Positions 1 through 12,279 are shown, counted from the first letter of the stretch. The stretch: DNA of 64,000 bases from Spinacia oleracea (GCF_020520425.1 NC_079490.1:2294001-2358000), one strand, 5' to 3'. Program-made: numbers and translations. The notes: a model not told the origin generated them from the sequence alone.

Positions 1-192
1 AATATATTCACTCGATATGTCGATCAGATTAGCATATTACACATATATAATATACATATTAGATGAATAAATTTAAATGAGTATGTTAAAAAATTTACTT
101 CATATAATTATGCAGTAGTTTGAGAATATTCAGTTAAATATTTTTTTTAAAAATAATTATCATAATCCGTGCATGCACGGGATCTAATCTAG
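1..192 (+). mobile_element. Helitron 3' end (partial)
   Basis: A hairpin (CCGTGCATGCACGG, 167-180) is followed eight bases later by CTAG at 189-192 and then T. A hairpin followed by CTRR and a host T is the usual 3' end of plant Helitrons. The sequence before it is AT-rich and no 5' end is visible, so the element probably starts before the window. A second Helitron with the same type of 3' end, in the other orientation, lies at 33393-33855. No Rep/helicase coding is visible. Confidence 0.55.
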
Positions 193-672
193 TTATCTAT
201 ATGCTACACAAGGAAGTGATTAAACCTAACCGGGAGAGTTGGTGAGAAATTCATCTTGTGACTTGATTCAAGCGAAAATATGCGTAGCTATAGGTTTGAT
301 AATCTCATGCCTTAGGTTAAATAGGAAAATAATAGGCAGTTACCAAAATAATTAACCACCTCTGATATTATCCTATTAAAACAAATAAATAATTAATATT
401 TTAATTAATTAAAATATTAATAACCGCAAAAGATTAAACGTTAATTACATCCTTAAATCCGCTAAGTGCTAAGTCTTGATTAATATATAGCCATATTATT
501 AACCCAATACTAGCACACCAAGCCCAAAGAGCCACTTGGCCCAATAACTCAAGCCATCACTTATTCAATATATGATGCACATGGGTATATTTAAGGATAT
601 ACAAAATAACATATTTCTTCCACGTGGGAGAATACTCCCACAAGTAAAAATTGAAAGACTATTATCTAACAT
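193..672. other. AT-rich intergenic DNA
   Basis: No gene, RNA or clear repeat recognised in this stretch. Confidence 0.6.
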
Positions 673-951
673 TTGTGTCATTATTTAAATTGGAAACTAG
701 AATATTTAACTTGTATATCCTATTATACATGTTTAAAAAAAAGATAGGAAAATCTTAATATTCTAACTTGTTTTATTCTTTATATCGACTACATTATTTA
801 CATATTTGCATCAAAAATATTGCACTGATGGTAAAAATATTATGATGACTCATAGCCTACGTAACGCCTATATGTACCAATTAAACTCTGACACTAAGAT
901 TGCGACAACTAAATTAATGTTGTCGCAACTTGCTACCTTTATCATCACCCT
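673..951 (+). mobile_element. Truncated MULE-type MITE (family with GATAAAGGT ends)
   Basis: This stretch matches the intact copies at 26829-27214 (same orientation) and 47762-48108 (opposite orientation). It shares the CATAGCCTACGT-type centre, the TGTCGCAACTTG segment and the right end CTTTATCATCACCC. The left terminal repeat is missing and no target-site duplication is visible, so this is an old truncated copy. The short open frame inside it is not a gene. Confidence 0.6.
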
Positions 952-2701
952 TAGCACAAATAAACTAATCAAGTCCTATCAGATTAGTAAGTTTCAATCA
1001 GATTCTATAAGTTTCAATCCTGTCTTAATTATAAGTTAACTCTCTTATAATCATGTATGATCATGTCCAATAAATTTCAACCAGATCCTATCATATCAAC
1101 CAGGTTAAATCAGTTCAAATAAGTTCATATTTCATCCGATGAAGAGAACACATCCTAAGTAATGTCCCAAATCCAAGTAGATTTACCTCCATCATCAAGA
1201 AAACTAAGAAAATGACCATTATAGAAAAGGTGGGGGTTTTCTTCACATGGGGGGTATCACAACTATACAAGTACGTGTTCGATCATAGCAAATTAAAGCA
1301 CACTATTCTGATTCTCATAGTACCATAATAGAGAGACAAGTTAGTAAACATCGATGATCATATCAACAAGTACTTCGTAACATAATTGATTAATTTTACA
1401 TCGATAGGGGCACAATTGATGACCATACACAAATGTGTAACAAAATCTTTTAATTGAATGATTTTCACATCAATAGAAAAGATGCTTCTTTTCTATTGTT
1501 TTTTGTTTTGGTGCTTATATTTAGTCAAACAAATTGTACTCTTTGCTTCAAACCCTATAGCTTATAAATGCATTTCTAGGGTTAGTTTTCATTATTGTAC
1601 TTGAAGTATATGATGAGCTTATAAAAAAATCATTGATATTAATCCATCTTGATAGTCAAGACTCAAATAAAACTAGTGTGAATACACGCGTGTATCGTAC
1701 AAGAGAAGAAACTTACAAGGTAAGTTAGTCGTTTTCTCAATTGTTTTTTTCCATATTTTAATTTCTTCGGTTATGTGTCGTTCTGATATGCGACGGTAGA
1801 TAACCAATGTATACGAGCTTCTTTCTATTAGGGTATATTTTTTTTTTGAGGGATTTCTATTAGGGTATCTAAAACTTCATTAATTAAGATTTTAGTTTTA
1901 GAGGGGGGTAAATTACATAATATATACAGTGCATTTGGTTTTCTTTGTTTATGATGTTCGTATGTTAGTATGTTACATATCATATGATCATGACAAATTC
2001 TTATAAAAGAAGGTTACACAACTTTTTATTTGTTAGATCAAAGATTTAGTTAAACAAAAGCATAGATGCTAATGACGTCTTGACCTGGTTGATAAGAATG
2101 AGGGTGACGGTTTTTGGAGCTTGAGGAATTTTCTTAATTATGGCTTGCGTACATTAGATATTAAGTTCACATCCCCCTCCCCTATTTGTAGTTTCTATTG
2201 CCATTTGTCGCAAGAAAAAAAAAACAAAAACAATAATAAAAGCATAGTTAGCTAGGTTATAAAGGTGAAGGTAAAAATCGAATTGGTTAGACTGTCTGAC
2301 ACAAGACGAATGGAAAACCAACCCAAATACATACTACTCCATAATCAATCGATTCAAGACCAGAAATGTATGGATCACATAAAATTCAGTAGATCTACAT
2401 ATTGACCTAAAAAATCTGCCAAAAAATCATGATAATAAATGCATATAGCAATAAATTACGATGACCAAAAACTAATTAAAACTTGTCAGAGAAGTTACTG
2501 TACTATCATAGTACTCTTTTTGCTATTTGCTTAATTACTTCTCATACCAAAAAAATTAATTTTGCATGACCAAATCCTTTACCAGACAATCAGACATAAG
2601 TCATAACACAAGGAAGTAAATTATCCAAACCCCACATAATAAAATACACAAAATTTCTTGATTATTATTTTGTCTATATATTTAAATGTTCAAACTAAAT
2701 A
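952..2701. other. Intergenic, no feature recognised
   Basis: AT-rich, low-complexity plant intergenic DNA. I found no coding exon with supporting splice sites, no RNA gene and no recognisable transposon end. The last few hundred bases would hold the promoter of the predicted gene at 2702. Confidence 0.5.
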
Positions 2702-3671
2702 ATGCATAGTACGGATTATTTCACTATAGTCAAGGAAGATATAGTAAAGGTAACACCTTTTTCAAATTCTCTCTTCTTTTTTCTTCTTCTTTGATTTATT
2801 AAAATATAATAATACATCGATCGTAAGTTTGACTTTTCTCAAGATAAAATCTGATTTTAATTTATTTAACAGTTAAAGATGTTCGAAGGTACTATATTTA
2901 TTCATGTCGTGTTTTACATGCTAGCTAGTAGCTAGGGCCTCTAGTTTAATTTATCTCATATTATCTCTAACTTTTATTTTTTCTTTTCTGAATTTTGTTG
3001 TTGGACTTAGGGTTGGAGTTAGGTTAAAATTTTCAATGCATGGTCAATGCATTTGCAAGTAGTTCATTGTCTGCATGTTAATTAAGCAAAACAATGCAAA
3101 TGCAACATTTAATGAATTTCCATGCTGATTTTGTTACAATAAATTATGAATGTCATATACTCTAGCTAGTTTTATACTTATATTATTTTTATTAAATTGT
3201 TAGCAGATCCCAAATCATTCTGGAACTAAGGTACGTGTTGTTGTTGTTGCGAGATTATTAATTTTGTGAGATATTATTGTTGATCATCTCCAAATTCTTG
3301 TTGTAGGAATTAAGGAAACAATTAAGAGTTCTTATGGAGTTTGAAAGTTTTTCCCAACAACCAAGAGGTTAGACATCTTATATATTTTGGTTCATGAACT
3401 TGGAAAATAAATTTAATTAGTTAACTTTAATTTTGAGATTAACATTTTGTATGATATGTATTTTTTTTTTTTTTTTTTTGTAGAGTTGGAGAGGTTGCAG
3501 AAAGAACATGAAGAGAAAACTGAAAGGATTAAGCAACTAAAGAGCCAAATCAAAGACGCAAAGCGCGAATTAGAGAAGAACAAGAAGGAAGAAGATGGCA
3601 AGAGAAGGGAAAGCTTCAAGGGACTTACTCAGAGTTATAACCAGTTGAGGCAAGAGTTTGATAATATGTGA
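2702..3671 (+). CDS. Predicted small coiled-coil protein, 4 exons, unknown function
   Basis: Candidate exons are 2702-2749, 3207-3230, 3307-3367 and 3484-3671. They join in one frame to 106 codons plus stop. Donors are GTAACA, GTACGT and GTTAGA; acceptors are GCAG, TGTAG and a TAG behind a long T tract. The last exon is strongly helical, charged and heptad-like (ELERLQKEHEEKTERIKQLK, then KSQIKDAKRELEKNKKEEDG), which suggests a coiled coil. There is no signal peptide or membrane segment. The last two exons are well supported. The first two are short and inferred only from frame and splice signals, so the start codon is uncertain. It may also be a fragment of a larger gene. I do not recognise the family. 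Confidence 0.4.
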
Positions 3672-3960
3672 TTCAATGAGAAATGTGGATTAATTAATAA
3701 ACTTAGATTAAGATTAAGATTAAGTAGTCAAATGCTAGCTAATTAAGGATTAAGGGGTTGTTAAAACTAGGTTTATCTTTAAGCTTTCTACTAGTAGAGT
3801 AGTAGTTAGTAATATCAATGATTCAATGAGGAATGTGGATTAATTAATAAACTTATTTTATCACTAGATTAAGTAGTAATTAAAATACTAGCTAATTAAG
3901 GTTTATGTATGTTTAAGCTTATTAGTAGTAGTTAGTAATATCAATGCTTAATTATCTACT
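3665..3960. repeat. Diverged direct repeat, about 150 bp, two copies
   Basis: The segment beginning TGATTCAATGAGAAATGTGG after the coiled-coil stop codon returns at about 3818 as ATTCAATGAGGAATGTGG. Both are followed by TTAATTAATAAACTTA and later GCTAGCTAATTAAGG-like sequence. It looks like a local tandem duplication of the gene's 3' untranslated or downstream region. Confidence 0.6.
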
Positions 3961-4615
3961 AAATTATTGATATACAATTTAGTATTAATTGAGTTATTTG
4001 GGTATTTCTAGCTAGATTGTTTGATTATGGAAAGTTCACTTTTGTTGAAAAAGAATATTTTTTTGTGGTGCACATTTTTTTTAAAAAAAAATTATTTATT
4101 TATTTTGGGTATGAATAAGTTTAGGGAGGAGATTTAGACGTGAGACATATCGTACACACGTTTCAGTCTTAACCACTAGATTTTGACCTCATCAGTCACA
4201 ATGCTTATAATTAGTGAATCTATGGCTAATGCTTGCTAAATAAATTGCATGGATTTGTTGGAGTAATTCCTTTTACTCTTATATCATCGGGGTGTGCTAG
4301 ATGTACTCTCTGTATGCAAAGGATCTTATACACCACGTTTCTCATTGGTTGAAATGACATTGGGAGGTACTCAGTGTACATATAGTCTTCTCCTATATCA
4401 TCTCGACCTATTTAGGTTTTGAAGTAATGGGAGAGAATGAGATTGCTAAAGAAGTTATTGACGTGTTCAAGGCTATGTGTAGAAACAAAGTTGTACTACG
4501 TAGTACGTACTTCTTAGCGTGAAAATAATAAAGCATATATTCTATTTCGGAGTAAGTGTAATAAAAGATTGTTAAGTGATTAATAGATGTAATTTAGATG
4601 GTGGTGCATAGTGTA
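3961..4615. other. Intergenic, no feature recognised
   Basis: AT-rich sequence without a convincing gene or transposon end. Confidence 0.5.
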
Positions 4616-4617
4616 CA

Positions 4618-4860
4618 GTCATACGTCCTTCTCAAATGCGTAGATTCAAACACGATTCAAGTGAAATTGACCCGATGGGTTCGATTCTAAACCTAATCGA
4701 TACAGTCTTAATCTACTACGAGTCCTTCACAAATGTGTAGATTCAAACACGATTCAAGTGAAATTGACCCAATGGTTTCGATTCTAAACCTAATCGATCC
4801 AATCTTAATCTACTACGAGTCCTTCACAAATGTGTAGATTCAAACACGATCCAAGTTAAA
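4618..4860. repeat. Tandem repeat, unit about 98 bp, about 2.4 copies
   Basis: The unit carries GTAGATTCAAACACGATTC, AAGTGAAATTGACCC and CTAATCGAT, and ends AATCTACTACGAGTCCTTC. It occurs twice in full and once partly, with a few differences between copies. It is non-coding. Confidence 0.75.
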
Positions 4861-5129
4861 TTGGTCCGTGGGTTTGGACAAGACAATTAGTCATGGTTTT
4901 CATCGGAGTTCATATAGGATGTTTTAATTGTCTCAATTGGAATTCAAGGTCAAAATTTGCAATGAGTGTAACTTGGGCTTCTGTTATGGGCCTTTAGAAG
5001 CTAAAATTCATTAGATATGGCCTATGGGTTTCAGTACAGGCCCATAGTAGTGGATCGTTGGCATATTGGCCTATGCATTTTTTTTGGTGTTAGGCCCATT
5101 AGTATGAATGCTTGTGATAAAGTTTTTAA

Positions 5130-5400
5130 GTAAATTTTAGAGGTGATCAACATGGCCCGGCTCGAAAAATACCGGGTCTTGGGTAGAATTTTTCAGCCCG
5201 AAAAATTTGCGGACTTTGAAAAACGTAAAACTACAATGTTAGTTATAAATTTGACCAGGCCTGAAAATGACCCGAACAATCCGCTATTTATGGCCCGAAA
5301 TAGCGGGTTTTGGGAACACAAAATTGGCCTGAAGCTTGACCCGTCCCGGCATAATGGGTAGATTTTTTATGGCCACGGCCTGACCTGACCTGACCTTGCC
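5130..5400 (+). repeat. Dispersed repeat rich in GGCCCG/CCCGAAAT motifs
   Basis: This sequence recurs, diverged, at about 27630-27910, 43220-43490 and 61740-62010, in the same orientation. Shared landmarks are TTAGTTATAAATTTG, the CCCGAAATAGCGGGTTTTGG-type segment, and a final TTTTTATGGCCACGGCC-type segment. The short frame across 5143-5361 is a by-product of this repeat. The transposon class is not evident. Confidence 0.6.
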
Positions 5401-5701
5401 TTTTAATCAGGTATAGTAAATTTATAAAATCAAATTCATCTAAAGGGCTTGTTTAGCGGTAGTGTTATACTTCATACACAAGAAGATCATTTTTCACTTC
5501 CAAGTTCCAATGGCATGCATACTTCAACTTCTTTTAACAAGATCATACATTTTACCATACAAGTTACATAAAAAAGTTCATAATCCTTAGTAAGAAAGTT
5601 ATTTAAAGAAAAATGTCTTATTTAGTGTAGTACTTAAAACAGTCTAAACACACGTACAGTCGTACACACACATTCCCTATGTACATGCCAATTGATAACA
5701 T

Positions 5702-7335
5702 TTAGAAGCTAAGTTGGCCATACTTAGGTTGTTGATTAGGATAAAAAAGCCCGAAATTACGTTCAGTATCAGCCCCTTGCTTTTCATTCTCATCAAACAT
5801 TGCGAACAAGTATGTCTCAATAGGTTGTCCTGGTGTCAAAGGTGTCCCTTGCTTCACATGATTGACCAAGTTTTTGTTGTAGTTTTTTGCGTTGTCGAAC
5901 GTGGCCGCAAATCCGCCGTTCGACGGCCATCCACTCTCGGACGCGACGACACGCGGGTGACGTACGCCGGCTCTCCGAAGAGCCGCGTACACCGAATCCA
6001 CCATAGCGTCAAAAAGATTTTGGTAGGCTAACCCGTTGTTAGGGTCCGTAAAAACGGCCCCACGGGAGTTAAATAAGGCGTAGTCAAGTGAAATGTCTTT
6101 CGGGTCAGCAGTGTACGCAAAATAAGGGTAAATGTTAACCAACAAGGGTGACCCGTGACTATCTAAAAAGTTGGTTATTGGGGTCATATACGACGTGTCC
6201 TTAAATTGGCCGTTAGACGGTGGGTACGTGTTTGTTAATAAATCGGCGTTAATCGCCGTGGAAACTTTAATTTCGTCGTTTGAGGGGTTGTTCAAGTTCG
6301 GCGCATTTAGTGCAGATAGAATATTTTGCATAGCCTGTGCGACCGACGAGGCTCGTTTACTAGACGGTTCGATTTCGTTCCCCACCACAATGTACTTGAT
6401 CGATGATCGATACGGGGTTATGTTGTTTCGAACCCACCGTATTGCGGCGCATTTGCAAGACGCTATCGATTGAATGTGCTCGTTCGCGACTCCGAGCATG
6501 AGTTTGATGTCTGTTCCTTGTAGGGCTTGGAGAGTGGCTTGATCGGGAAAGTATAGTCTCATTGATTTTATGCCGTTGGATTTGTAGAGGTTCACCACAT
6601 CTTGTGGGGATGGTAAGTTGTTAGCTATTTTCCCATAACTTACTCCAGTTTGTGCCTCTGCAGGGACGAAACCACAAATTATACATATCAAAAATTAACA
6701 TACGTTTTTTACAACGATGTAAAACAAAAATAAAATAAAAACATCAAGGGCGATAGGATATGATTCAAACCCTGTACCCAACGACTTGTCTCTATACTAA
6801 TAGAGTATAAACTAATCTTGGACTTTCAACCATTAGCTTAAACCTTTGGTTGAGTTGGTCACCTGACATGGTATCAGAGCTATATTAGATATGTGATTTT
6901 ATAATGCATATTTAATTTTTAATGATACCACAAGGGAGACCAATTGCCCGCCAACCCCCGTAACTCTGCCCCCGTGAAATCTAGCTACTCATCGCGATAG
7001 AAGCATGAGTTGGTAACGTTCTTCTAATTATAGAAGAACGAACCCAATATTGACACAAGACTAAACACAAACATAATCACTTTTGCTTAACTAATACATA
7101 CTACGTATGTAGGATTATTAGATACTACGTACATACTACATAGTACTTCAAGTATTCTCGTTTTCTAAACATATAATCCGTATACTATTAAATCCCTAAA
7201 TATATCATAACTCTAATTAACAACAATTTACGAGAGAGCGTGAGAGATACCTGTACGGTATAGGCTAAGTAATAAGAATGCTGCTACGAACAGCGAGGTG
7301 GTGGCAGCCATTTTTGGAGTGTTAAGGGAAGCCAT
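5702..7335 (-). CDS. Gene A: secreted GH17 endo-beta-1,3-glucanase, 2 exons
   Basis: The enzyme hydrolyses internal beta-1,3-glucan bonds (callose, fungal wall glucan) in the apoplast. Exon 1 is 7251-7335 and encodes a hydrophobic signal peptide starting MASLNTPKMAATTS. Exon 2 is 5702-6657. The intron is GT-AG, phase 1, in the position usual for the family. The product is 346 residues. The mature chain begins near AQTGVSYGK after residue 30. The acid/base is Glu123 in VVGNE and the nucleophile is Glu269 in ASESGWPSNGG. It ends KYGQLSF, with no C-terminal extension and no CBM43 domain, which suggests extracellular rather than vacuolar targeting. One oddity is Ser where sister genes have Cys in the GVCYG motif. 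It is a classical member, most like genes D and E here, and reads intact. Confidence 0.93.
6777..6890 (+). other. Possible LTR-element scrap in the gene A intron
   Basis: TGGTATCAGAGC at 6869-6880 is the common primer-binding site of plant LTR elements (initiator Met-tRNA). It follows a stretch ending in ACA, as an LTR would. No partner LTR or coding region is present, so this is at most a small old remnant. Confidence 0.3.
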
Positions 7336-7400
7336 GGCATTCAAAATTACTAATTAATGCTGTATTATTTCTTTGATAGTTTTATTTCTTTTATTTGCCA

Positions 7401-7409
7401 CTTTATATA
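7401..7409 (-). promoter_or_regulatory. TATA box of gene A
   Basis: On the minus strand this reads TATATAAAG, about 70 bases before the gene A start codon. Genes B, C, D and E have TATA boxes 57-130 bases before their ATG. Confidence 0.65.
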
Positions 7410-7813
7410 GGGGGAATATTTGAAATAAAAAACTTGTACTACTACGTCAACTAGTGGAGAATGAGAATATTTGCAACAAAAAGGTTGTACTTATTTTAGT
7501 TAAATATTATCAAATTGAAGGAAACAAATATAAGTATATAATGATTTGAACTTGTTTAATTACACTTGCATGCACAACTATTGGTTATTATGGTAATTAT
7601 CGTCATTTGTAGTCTAAGGTTGATGAGAAGACATGCACTATAGTATGAGGAAGTGTTGGACAAGAACCACTGGAGTTTAAAATAGACGCAAGTGACTCTT
7701 ATTAGCCCTGATTACTTAATTTGTTATTGGATTTGTTAGTACCGATAAAGTAAAAGTCTAATCGGTACTGATTATTAGTTTACTGATAGACTAATAACAT
7801 ACTAATTTTTTTT

Positions 7814-9031
7814 GTGTATCGCTATTCGACGTCTGCATACGCTAAAATCGCCCGCAAAATTTAATGTAAAAGTACGATGTTACCCTTATAAAAGAGAATT
7901 CCATTTCTTTCACTTTTACCTCAAGTTTTCACTCTCAATTTTCCGGCAACCCCCACAAAATTTCCGGCAACCCCACTCAAATTTTCCGGTGAGTATCTGG
8001 GGGGATTACGTAGGAGCTCCTTGCTGACCACCACCACCCGCATCCTGTTGACCACCACTTAGCTCGAGCTCCCTGCTGTCCACCACCACCTCACCGGCTT
8101 GATATGACCACCACCACCTCACCGCTTGAGCTGACCACCACCACCTCACCTGCATCATGGACGAAATCACTCCTTCAACGTCGTAGTCGTCGATCATGAT
8201 GGACACAACGTCGCCGGAGGTTTGAATTTTTTTTTAATTTTTTGGGCCGCCCAGAGATGGCGGTCCGAACCATGTACGGGCCGCCCAAAGATGGCGACCA
8301 GAACCATGTACGGGCCGCCCAAAGATGGCGGCCAGAACCATGTACGGGCCGCCCAAAGATGGCGGCCGGAACCATATCACGGCCACCATCTCTGGGCGGC
8401 CCATACATGGTTCGGGCCGCTCAGAGATGGCGACCCAAACCATGTACGGGCCGCCCAGAGATGGCGGCCCAAACCATGTACGGGCAGCTCAGTGATGGCG
8501 GCCCAAAAAAAATTTGAACTTTTTTTTTGTATTTTGTTTCTAATTTCCGAATTTTAAGATAATTAAAAAAACAAATTTTGATTATTTATTAATGTCGATT
8601 AAAAAAAATATTGCCTTTATAATTTTTTTATAAAATGACTTTATGAAATATTTTTAATTTTTAAGCATATATTTGTTTATTTAATGTTATCAAATGATAT
8701 AAATAAGTTCAAAACACATATTTGTTCTTATTGTCGAGTAAAAAATAAGTTATGAACTACGTTGTAATTATATAATTTAATTGGTGATTTTATTATTTAA
8801 ATTTCATGGCATTTGTCAAATTATGAATATGATGTTTAAAAAATAAATTCACGGTGGCGGTGGACGTGAATGGTGGTTGACGGAATGATGGCAGGAGAGG
8901 GAGGGTGAGGGTGAAGGGTTGAGGTGAGAGGGGAAGGAGAGGGAGGGAGTTAATTTTCATAAGGGTAATAACGTATTTTCATCATTAAAATGAGGGCATT
9001 TTTAGCGAAATAGGACGTCGAATAAAACCCC
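7814..9031. mobile_element. MULE-like non-autonomous element with an internal GC-rich array
   Basis: The ends are imperfect inverted repeats of about 75 bp. The left end holds ATTCGACGTC, CGCTAAAAT and GTTACCCTTAT; the right end holds the same blocks in reverse. Eight T residues flank both sides, a possible target duplication but not a diagnostic one. Inside are CCACCACC-rich and GGTGG-rich arms and a tandem array. It has the same end design as the better-delimited element at 41397-43010, which has an exact 9-bp duplication. No transposase is visible, and the open frames in it come from the array. Confidence 0.65.
8249..8512. repeat. Tandem array, unit about 34 bp, GC-rich, part inverted
   Basis: The unit reads roughly CCATGTACGGGCCGCCCA followed by AAGATGGCGGCCAGAA. 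There are about seven copies, with one unit in the middle in reverse orientation (CATCTCTGGGCGGCCCATAC). Each unit is partly self-complementary, so the transcript could fold strongly. It is the core of the 7814-9031 element. Confidence 0.8.
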
Positions 9032-9040
9032 TTTTTTTTA

Positions 9041-9464
9041 TAGCAATCACGTATTAAATTTGTACCAATAGAGAATATTTTGTATTTAATTTGCATCAAA
9101 TCAAAATGGACGCAATGCTAATATTGCCCCTATAGTATATGTTATCTACTTATCTCCTATCTTGACGCCTTGTGTCCCTTTTTCTATATTGAGCCCATAA
9201 CTAAAATAATTCACTCAATAATTAAATAGCAACTTGCCCTATAATTGAGGTAAATGTACCCAAGTGTAACGATGTGATATAACTCACATTATTCCAAGTA
9301 TTATGTTATAAGAAAATCCCCATACGAGTTGAGATAATTTGTTTCGCGGTGAAAAAAAGAGATAATGACTTATTATAGGCCGAATGAAATACTCTACATG
9401 ATCGACCACACATTCTCAATTGATTTCATGATGAAACTGTAAACTGTGATGAATTCTCCCTCAA
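9041..9464. other. Intergenic, no feature recognised
   Basis: AT-rich, with no supported gene. Confidence 0.5.
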
Positions 9465-9785
9465 GTAGTTTACAAAGTCAACTAGGGTTTACAAGTATTA
9501 CAACTACTATATTTACAATGCTATATATGGAACAATAATATTAACATATTATTGTGTCTAGCACACCCCCTCAATCGGAGCAGGAGGAGGGCGAATGCTT
9601 AGACTGGAGCAAAAATCAACGAACAAGGGTGAGGGAAGACCCTTAGTGAAGATATCCGCATATTGGAATGCAGAGGGGACATTAACGTATATATAGTTTA
9701 CAAAGTCAACTAGGGTTTACAACTACTATATTTACAATGCTATATAAGGAACAATAATATTAACATATAATTGTGTCTAACAAAA
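9465..9785 (-). mobile_element. Broken Copia retrotransposon remnant
   Basis: Two near-identical stretches of about 90 bp (9469-9560 and 9696-9785) flank about 130 bp. On the minus strand that segment encodes the end of a Copia polyprotein, with the tell-tale ADIFTKGLP motif followed by a proline-rich tail. The arrangement suggests a rump of an LTR element, most of which is gone. It is clearly broken and old relative to the whole Copia at 10976-21258. Confidence 0.65.
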
Positions 9786-9879
9786 ACAATAAAAGACTTG
9801 CATGTGATCAGACTTTCTTCTACGTGATCGAGCTTGTGATTAGCTACCACAGTAAAGATTTAAGTAGTGACGGACTGAC

Positions 9880-10052
9880 CAATGGCGGATCTTTGTTTGG
9901 GTTGGGGTGGACCTGACCTCCCGGCCGGAAAATTTTATAGTGTATTTTTAGTTACGGCCTCCTAAATTTGTGTATGTATAACTACATAGTACATTGCTTT
10001 TTTTTTTTTTTCTACCGACCCCTCTCATGAAACTGTTTAAGATCCGCCTCTG
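9880..10052. mobile_element. Short hAT-type MITE
   Basis: The ends are CAATGGCGGATC and GATCCGCCTCTG, which are inverted. An exact 8-bp duplication, GGACTGAC, lies at 9872-9879 and 10053-10060, as expected for hAT insertions. At 173 bp it has no coding capacity. A relative with GGCGGAT-type ends lies at 33950-34093. Confidence 0.7.
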
Positions 10053-10417
10053 GGACTGACGGTAGTGTTAGTACTTCGTATTATTTTAGGAAGGAAAGTG
10101 TGAAGTGTGTATAATGGTGTTAGCACTTAGCAAGTACACATTGTTGAAATAATGTTGGTGGAATTAATCCCACTTGAACCTAGGAATATTGGTCTTCGAT
10201 CATTCTTAAGTGGGAGCAATCGGGAGCACGCAATAAGTCTTCAGTGCCCTAAATCGATCATGTCCAATTTAACAACTCCTTAATTAAGTGGTTTATAAGG
10301 TTGTTGCCTTGTTGATCATGTGCATGCTCAAAAAAATATCATATCTAATTTCTCATAAACAAGCTAATTGTAATGTCATACACCATTTACACTACAACTA
10401 CTATATTATTTATTGTA

Positions 10418-10588
10418 CCAAGTGTCTGTTGGTTCAGTGGTGATTGGGGCTGAACTTGGTAGGTAGGACCCGTGTTCAATCTCCCACAACAACAATTGGG
10501 AGGGGACTAGAACCTATCCACCCAGAACTCGCCCCGAATCCGGGTTAGCCCTAAGGGTGAACCGGGTGCTAACACCAAAAAAAAAGTT
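10418..10588 (+). mobile_element. tRNA-derived SINE, family 1
   Basis: A Pol III A box (GGTTCAGTGGTGATTGG) and a B-box region (GTGTTCAATCTCCC, elsewhere GTTCGATCC) are followed by a body containing CCACCCAGAACTCGCCCCGA and a short A-rich tail. The 14-bp duplication TATTATTTATTGTA flanks it at 10404-10417 and 10589-10602. Sister copies are at 25227, 28042, 51297 and 51928. Confidence 0.85.
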
Positions 10589-10975
10589 TATTATTTATTG
10601 TAAAAAGAATATATACTTCGTATATTTATATGTAAAGTCACAACATAAGTTAATTGTAGTTGGTTAAGATGGTAGGAAGTGTAATTTTTAACAAATCGAG
10701 GTTTGGTGTTCGATCCTTGCTACACGTTTATTTTGTTGTTGTAAATGACATGTCATGATGTTGATTAGTGGTAACGTGACGTAATAAGGAGAAATATACG
10801 TGACATATATGCGTTCTTAAGAATGCCGACCTTTTAATATATAAGTATAGTTCTAGTTTATTTTCAAGATAAAATCAATTCATTAATAAAAACTCATACA
10901 ACATTACAAAGCAAATAACAAAATTATTTTTTAATTGATCAAAACTAAAATCGTTGGGTAGATCTTGCACTATGT

Positions 10976-12279
10976 TGTTAGGTTATGATACATATGACAT
11001 TACATAGATCATGCGGAAACAACCATTAACCCAGGACAACATATTATTTACACATAATCATATAGCATAATTTAGATGCATACTCTTTGTTGCGTGCCCT
11101 CCCTAGCTGCGCCCGAACCGAACAAGAACAAGTCTTTTAGGACTCCAAGTGTCGTCCCTCCGTAGATAGTCCACAGCACGTCCGGATCCGCCTTAAGATT
11201 GACCAACTAGAATCGCCCTTAAGGTACTAGAAAATTTCGGCACTTTTGAGCAAGATGTGTGTTTTAATTTTCTCTCAAAAAACTCACTTTTGAATACTTT
11301 GAAACTTGTGTATAAATTATGACCCCTAGGCCTTTATTTATAGAGTTATGGAAAAGGAATCGTAATCCTAGTAGGATACGAATTAATTGAAATTAGAATC
11401 CTACATGAATTCTATTTAATTAATTTATCCAATTAGGAATAGAAATTTAATCATACACTGACTCTTGTAGATTCAGGAATCACGCATGAGCACAAACTCA
11501 CACACACACGGCAGCCACAAGGGCTGCCCATGCGCGTGCGAGCAGCAGCCCGCGCAGCACGGCCCACGCAGCCGTGGCCCTTGGCGCGCGCTGGGCCTGC
11601 CTTGCGGTAGGCCTGGGCGCTGCCTTGGCTGGGCTTGTGGCGCGCATGCTTGCTGGGCGATTGGCCCCGGCTTCGTGCTGGGCCTTCGTCCGGCAAGCCT
11701 CGTTCGATGCTAATTCGTACGATACGCTTCCGATTAAATTTCCATTTCCGGAATCTATTTCCGATACGAACAATATTTAATATTTCCGATTCTGACAATA
11801 TTTCCGTTTCCGGCAATATTTCCGATTCTGGTAATATTTCCATTTCCAATAATATTTTCCGACACGTACCATGTTTCCGTTTCCGGCAACATCTACGACT
11901 TGGATAATATTCATATTTCCGATACGATCCATATTTCCGTTTCCGGCAATATCATCGTTTCCGGAGTATTCATTTCTTGCCTGTGACGATCTTAGCTCCC
12001 ACTGAAACCAAGATCCGTCGGTTCCGAATATTCATAGATGGAGTATTTAATGCCATTAAATACTTGATCCGTTTACGTACTATTTGTGTGACCCTACGGG
12101 TTCAGTCAAGAGTAAGCTGTGGATTAATATCATTAATTCCACTTGAACTGAAGCGGCCTCTAGCTAGGCATTCAGCTCACTTGATCTCACTGAATTATTA
12201 ACTTGTTAATTAATACTGAACCGCATTTATTAGACTTAACATAGAATGCATACTTGGACCAAGGGCATTATTTCCTTCA
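10976..12279 (-). repeat. 3' LTR of the Copia element
   Basis: 1304 bp, nearly identical to the other LTR. It contains a GC-rich stretch (about 11515-11700) and an AT/CCG minisatellite of ATTTCCG-TTCCGGCAAT-type units (about 11725-11960). Open frames read through both are repeat artefacts. Confidence 0.93.

Noticed and set aside
5714-6473. Plus-strand open frames opposite glucanase gene A (likewise opposite B, D and E)
   Set aside because: Antisense shadows of GH17 exons.
8006-8557. Overlapping open frames rich in Gly/Arg/Pro
   Set aside because: Translations of the 34-bp GC-rich array of the MULE-like element on both strands.
11451-11907. Open frames duplicated at 20430-20886
   Set aside because: They lie inside the two LTRs and recur only because the LTRs are copies; the repeats explain them.
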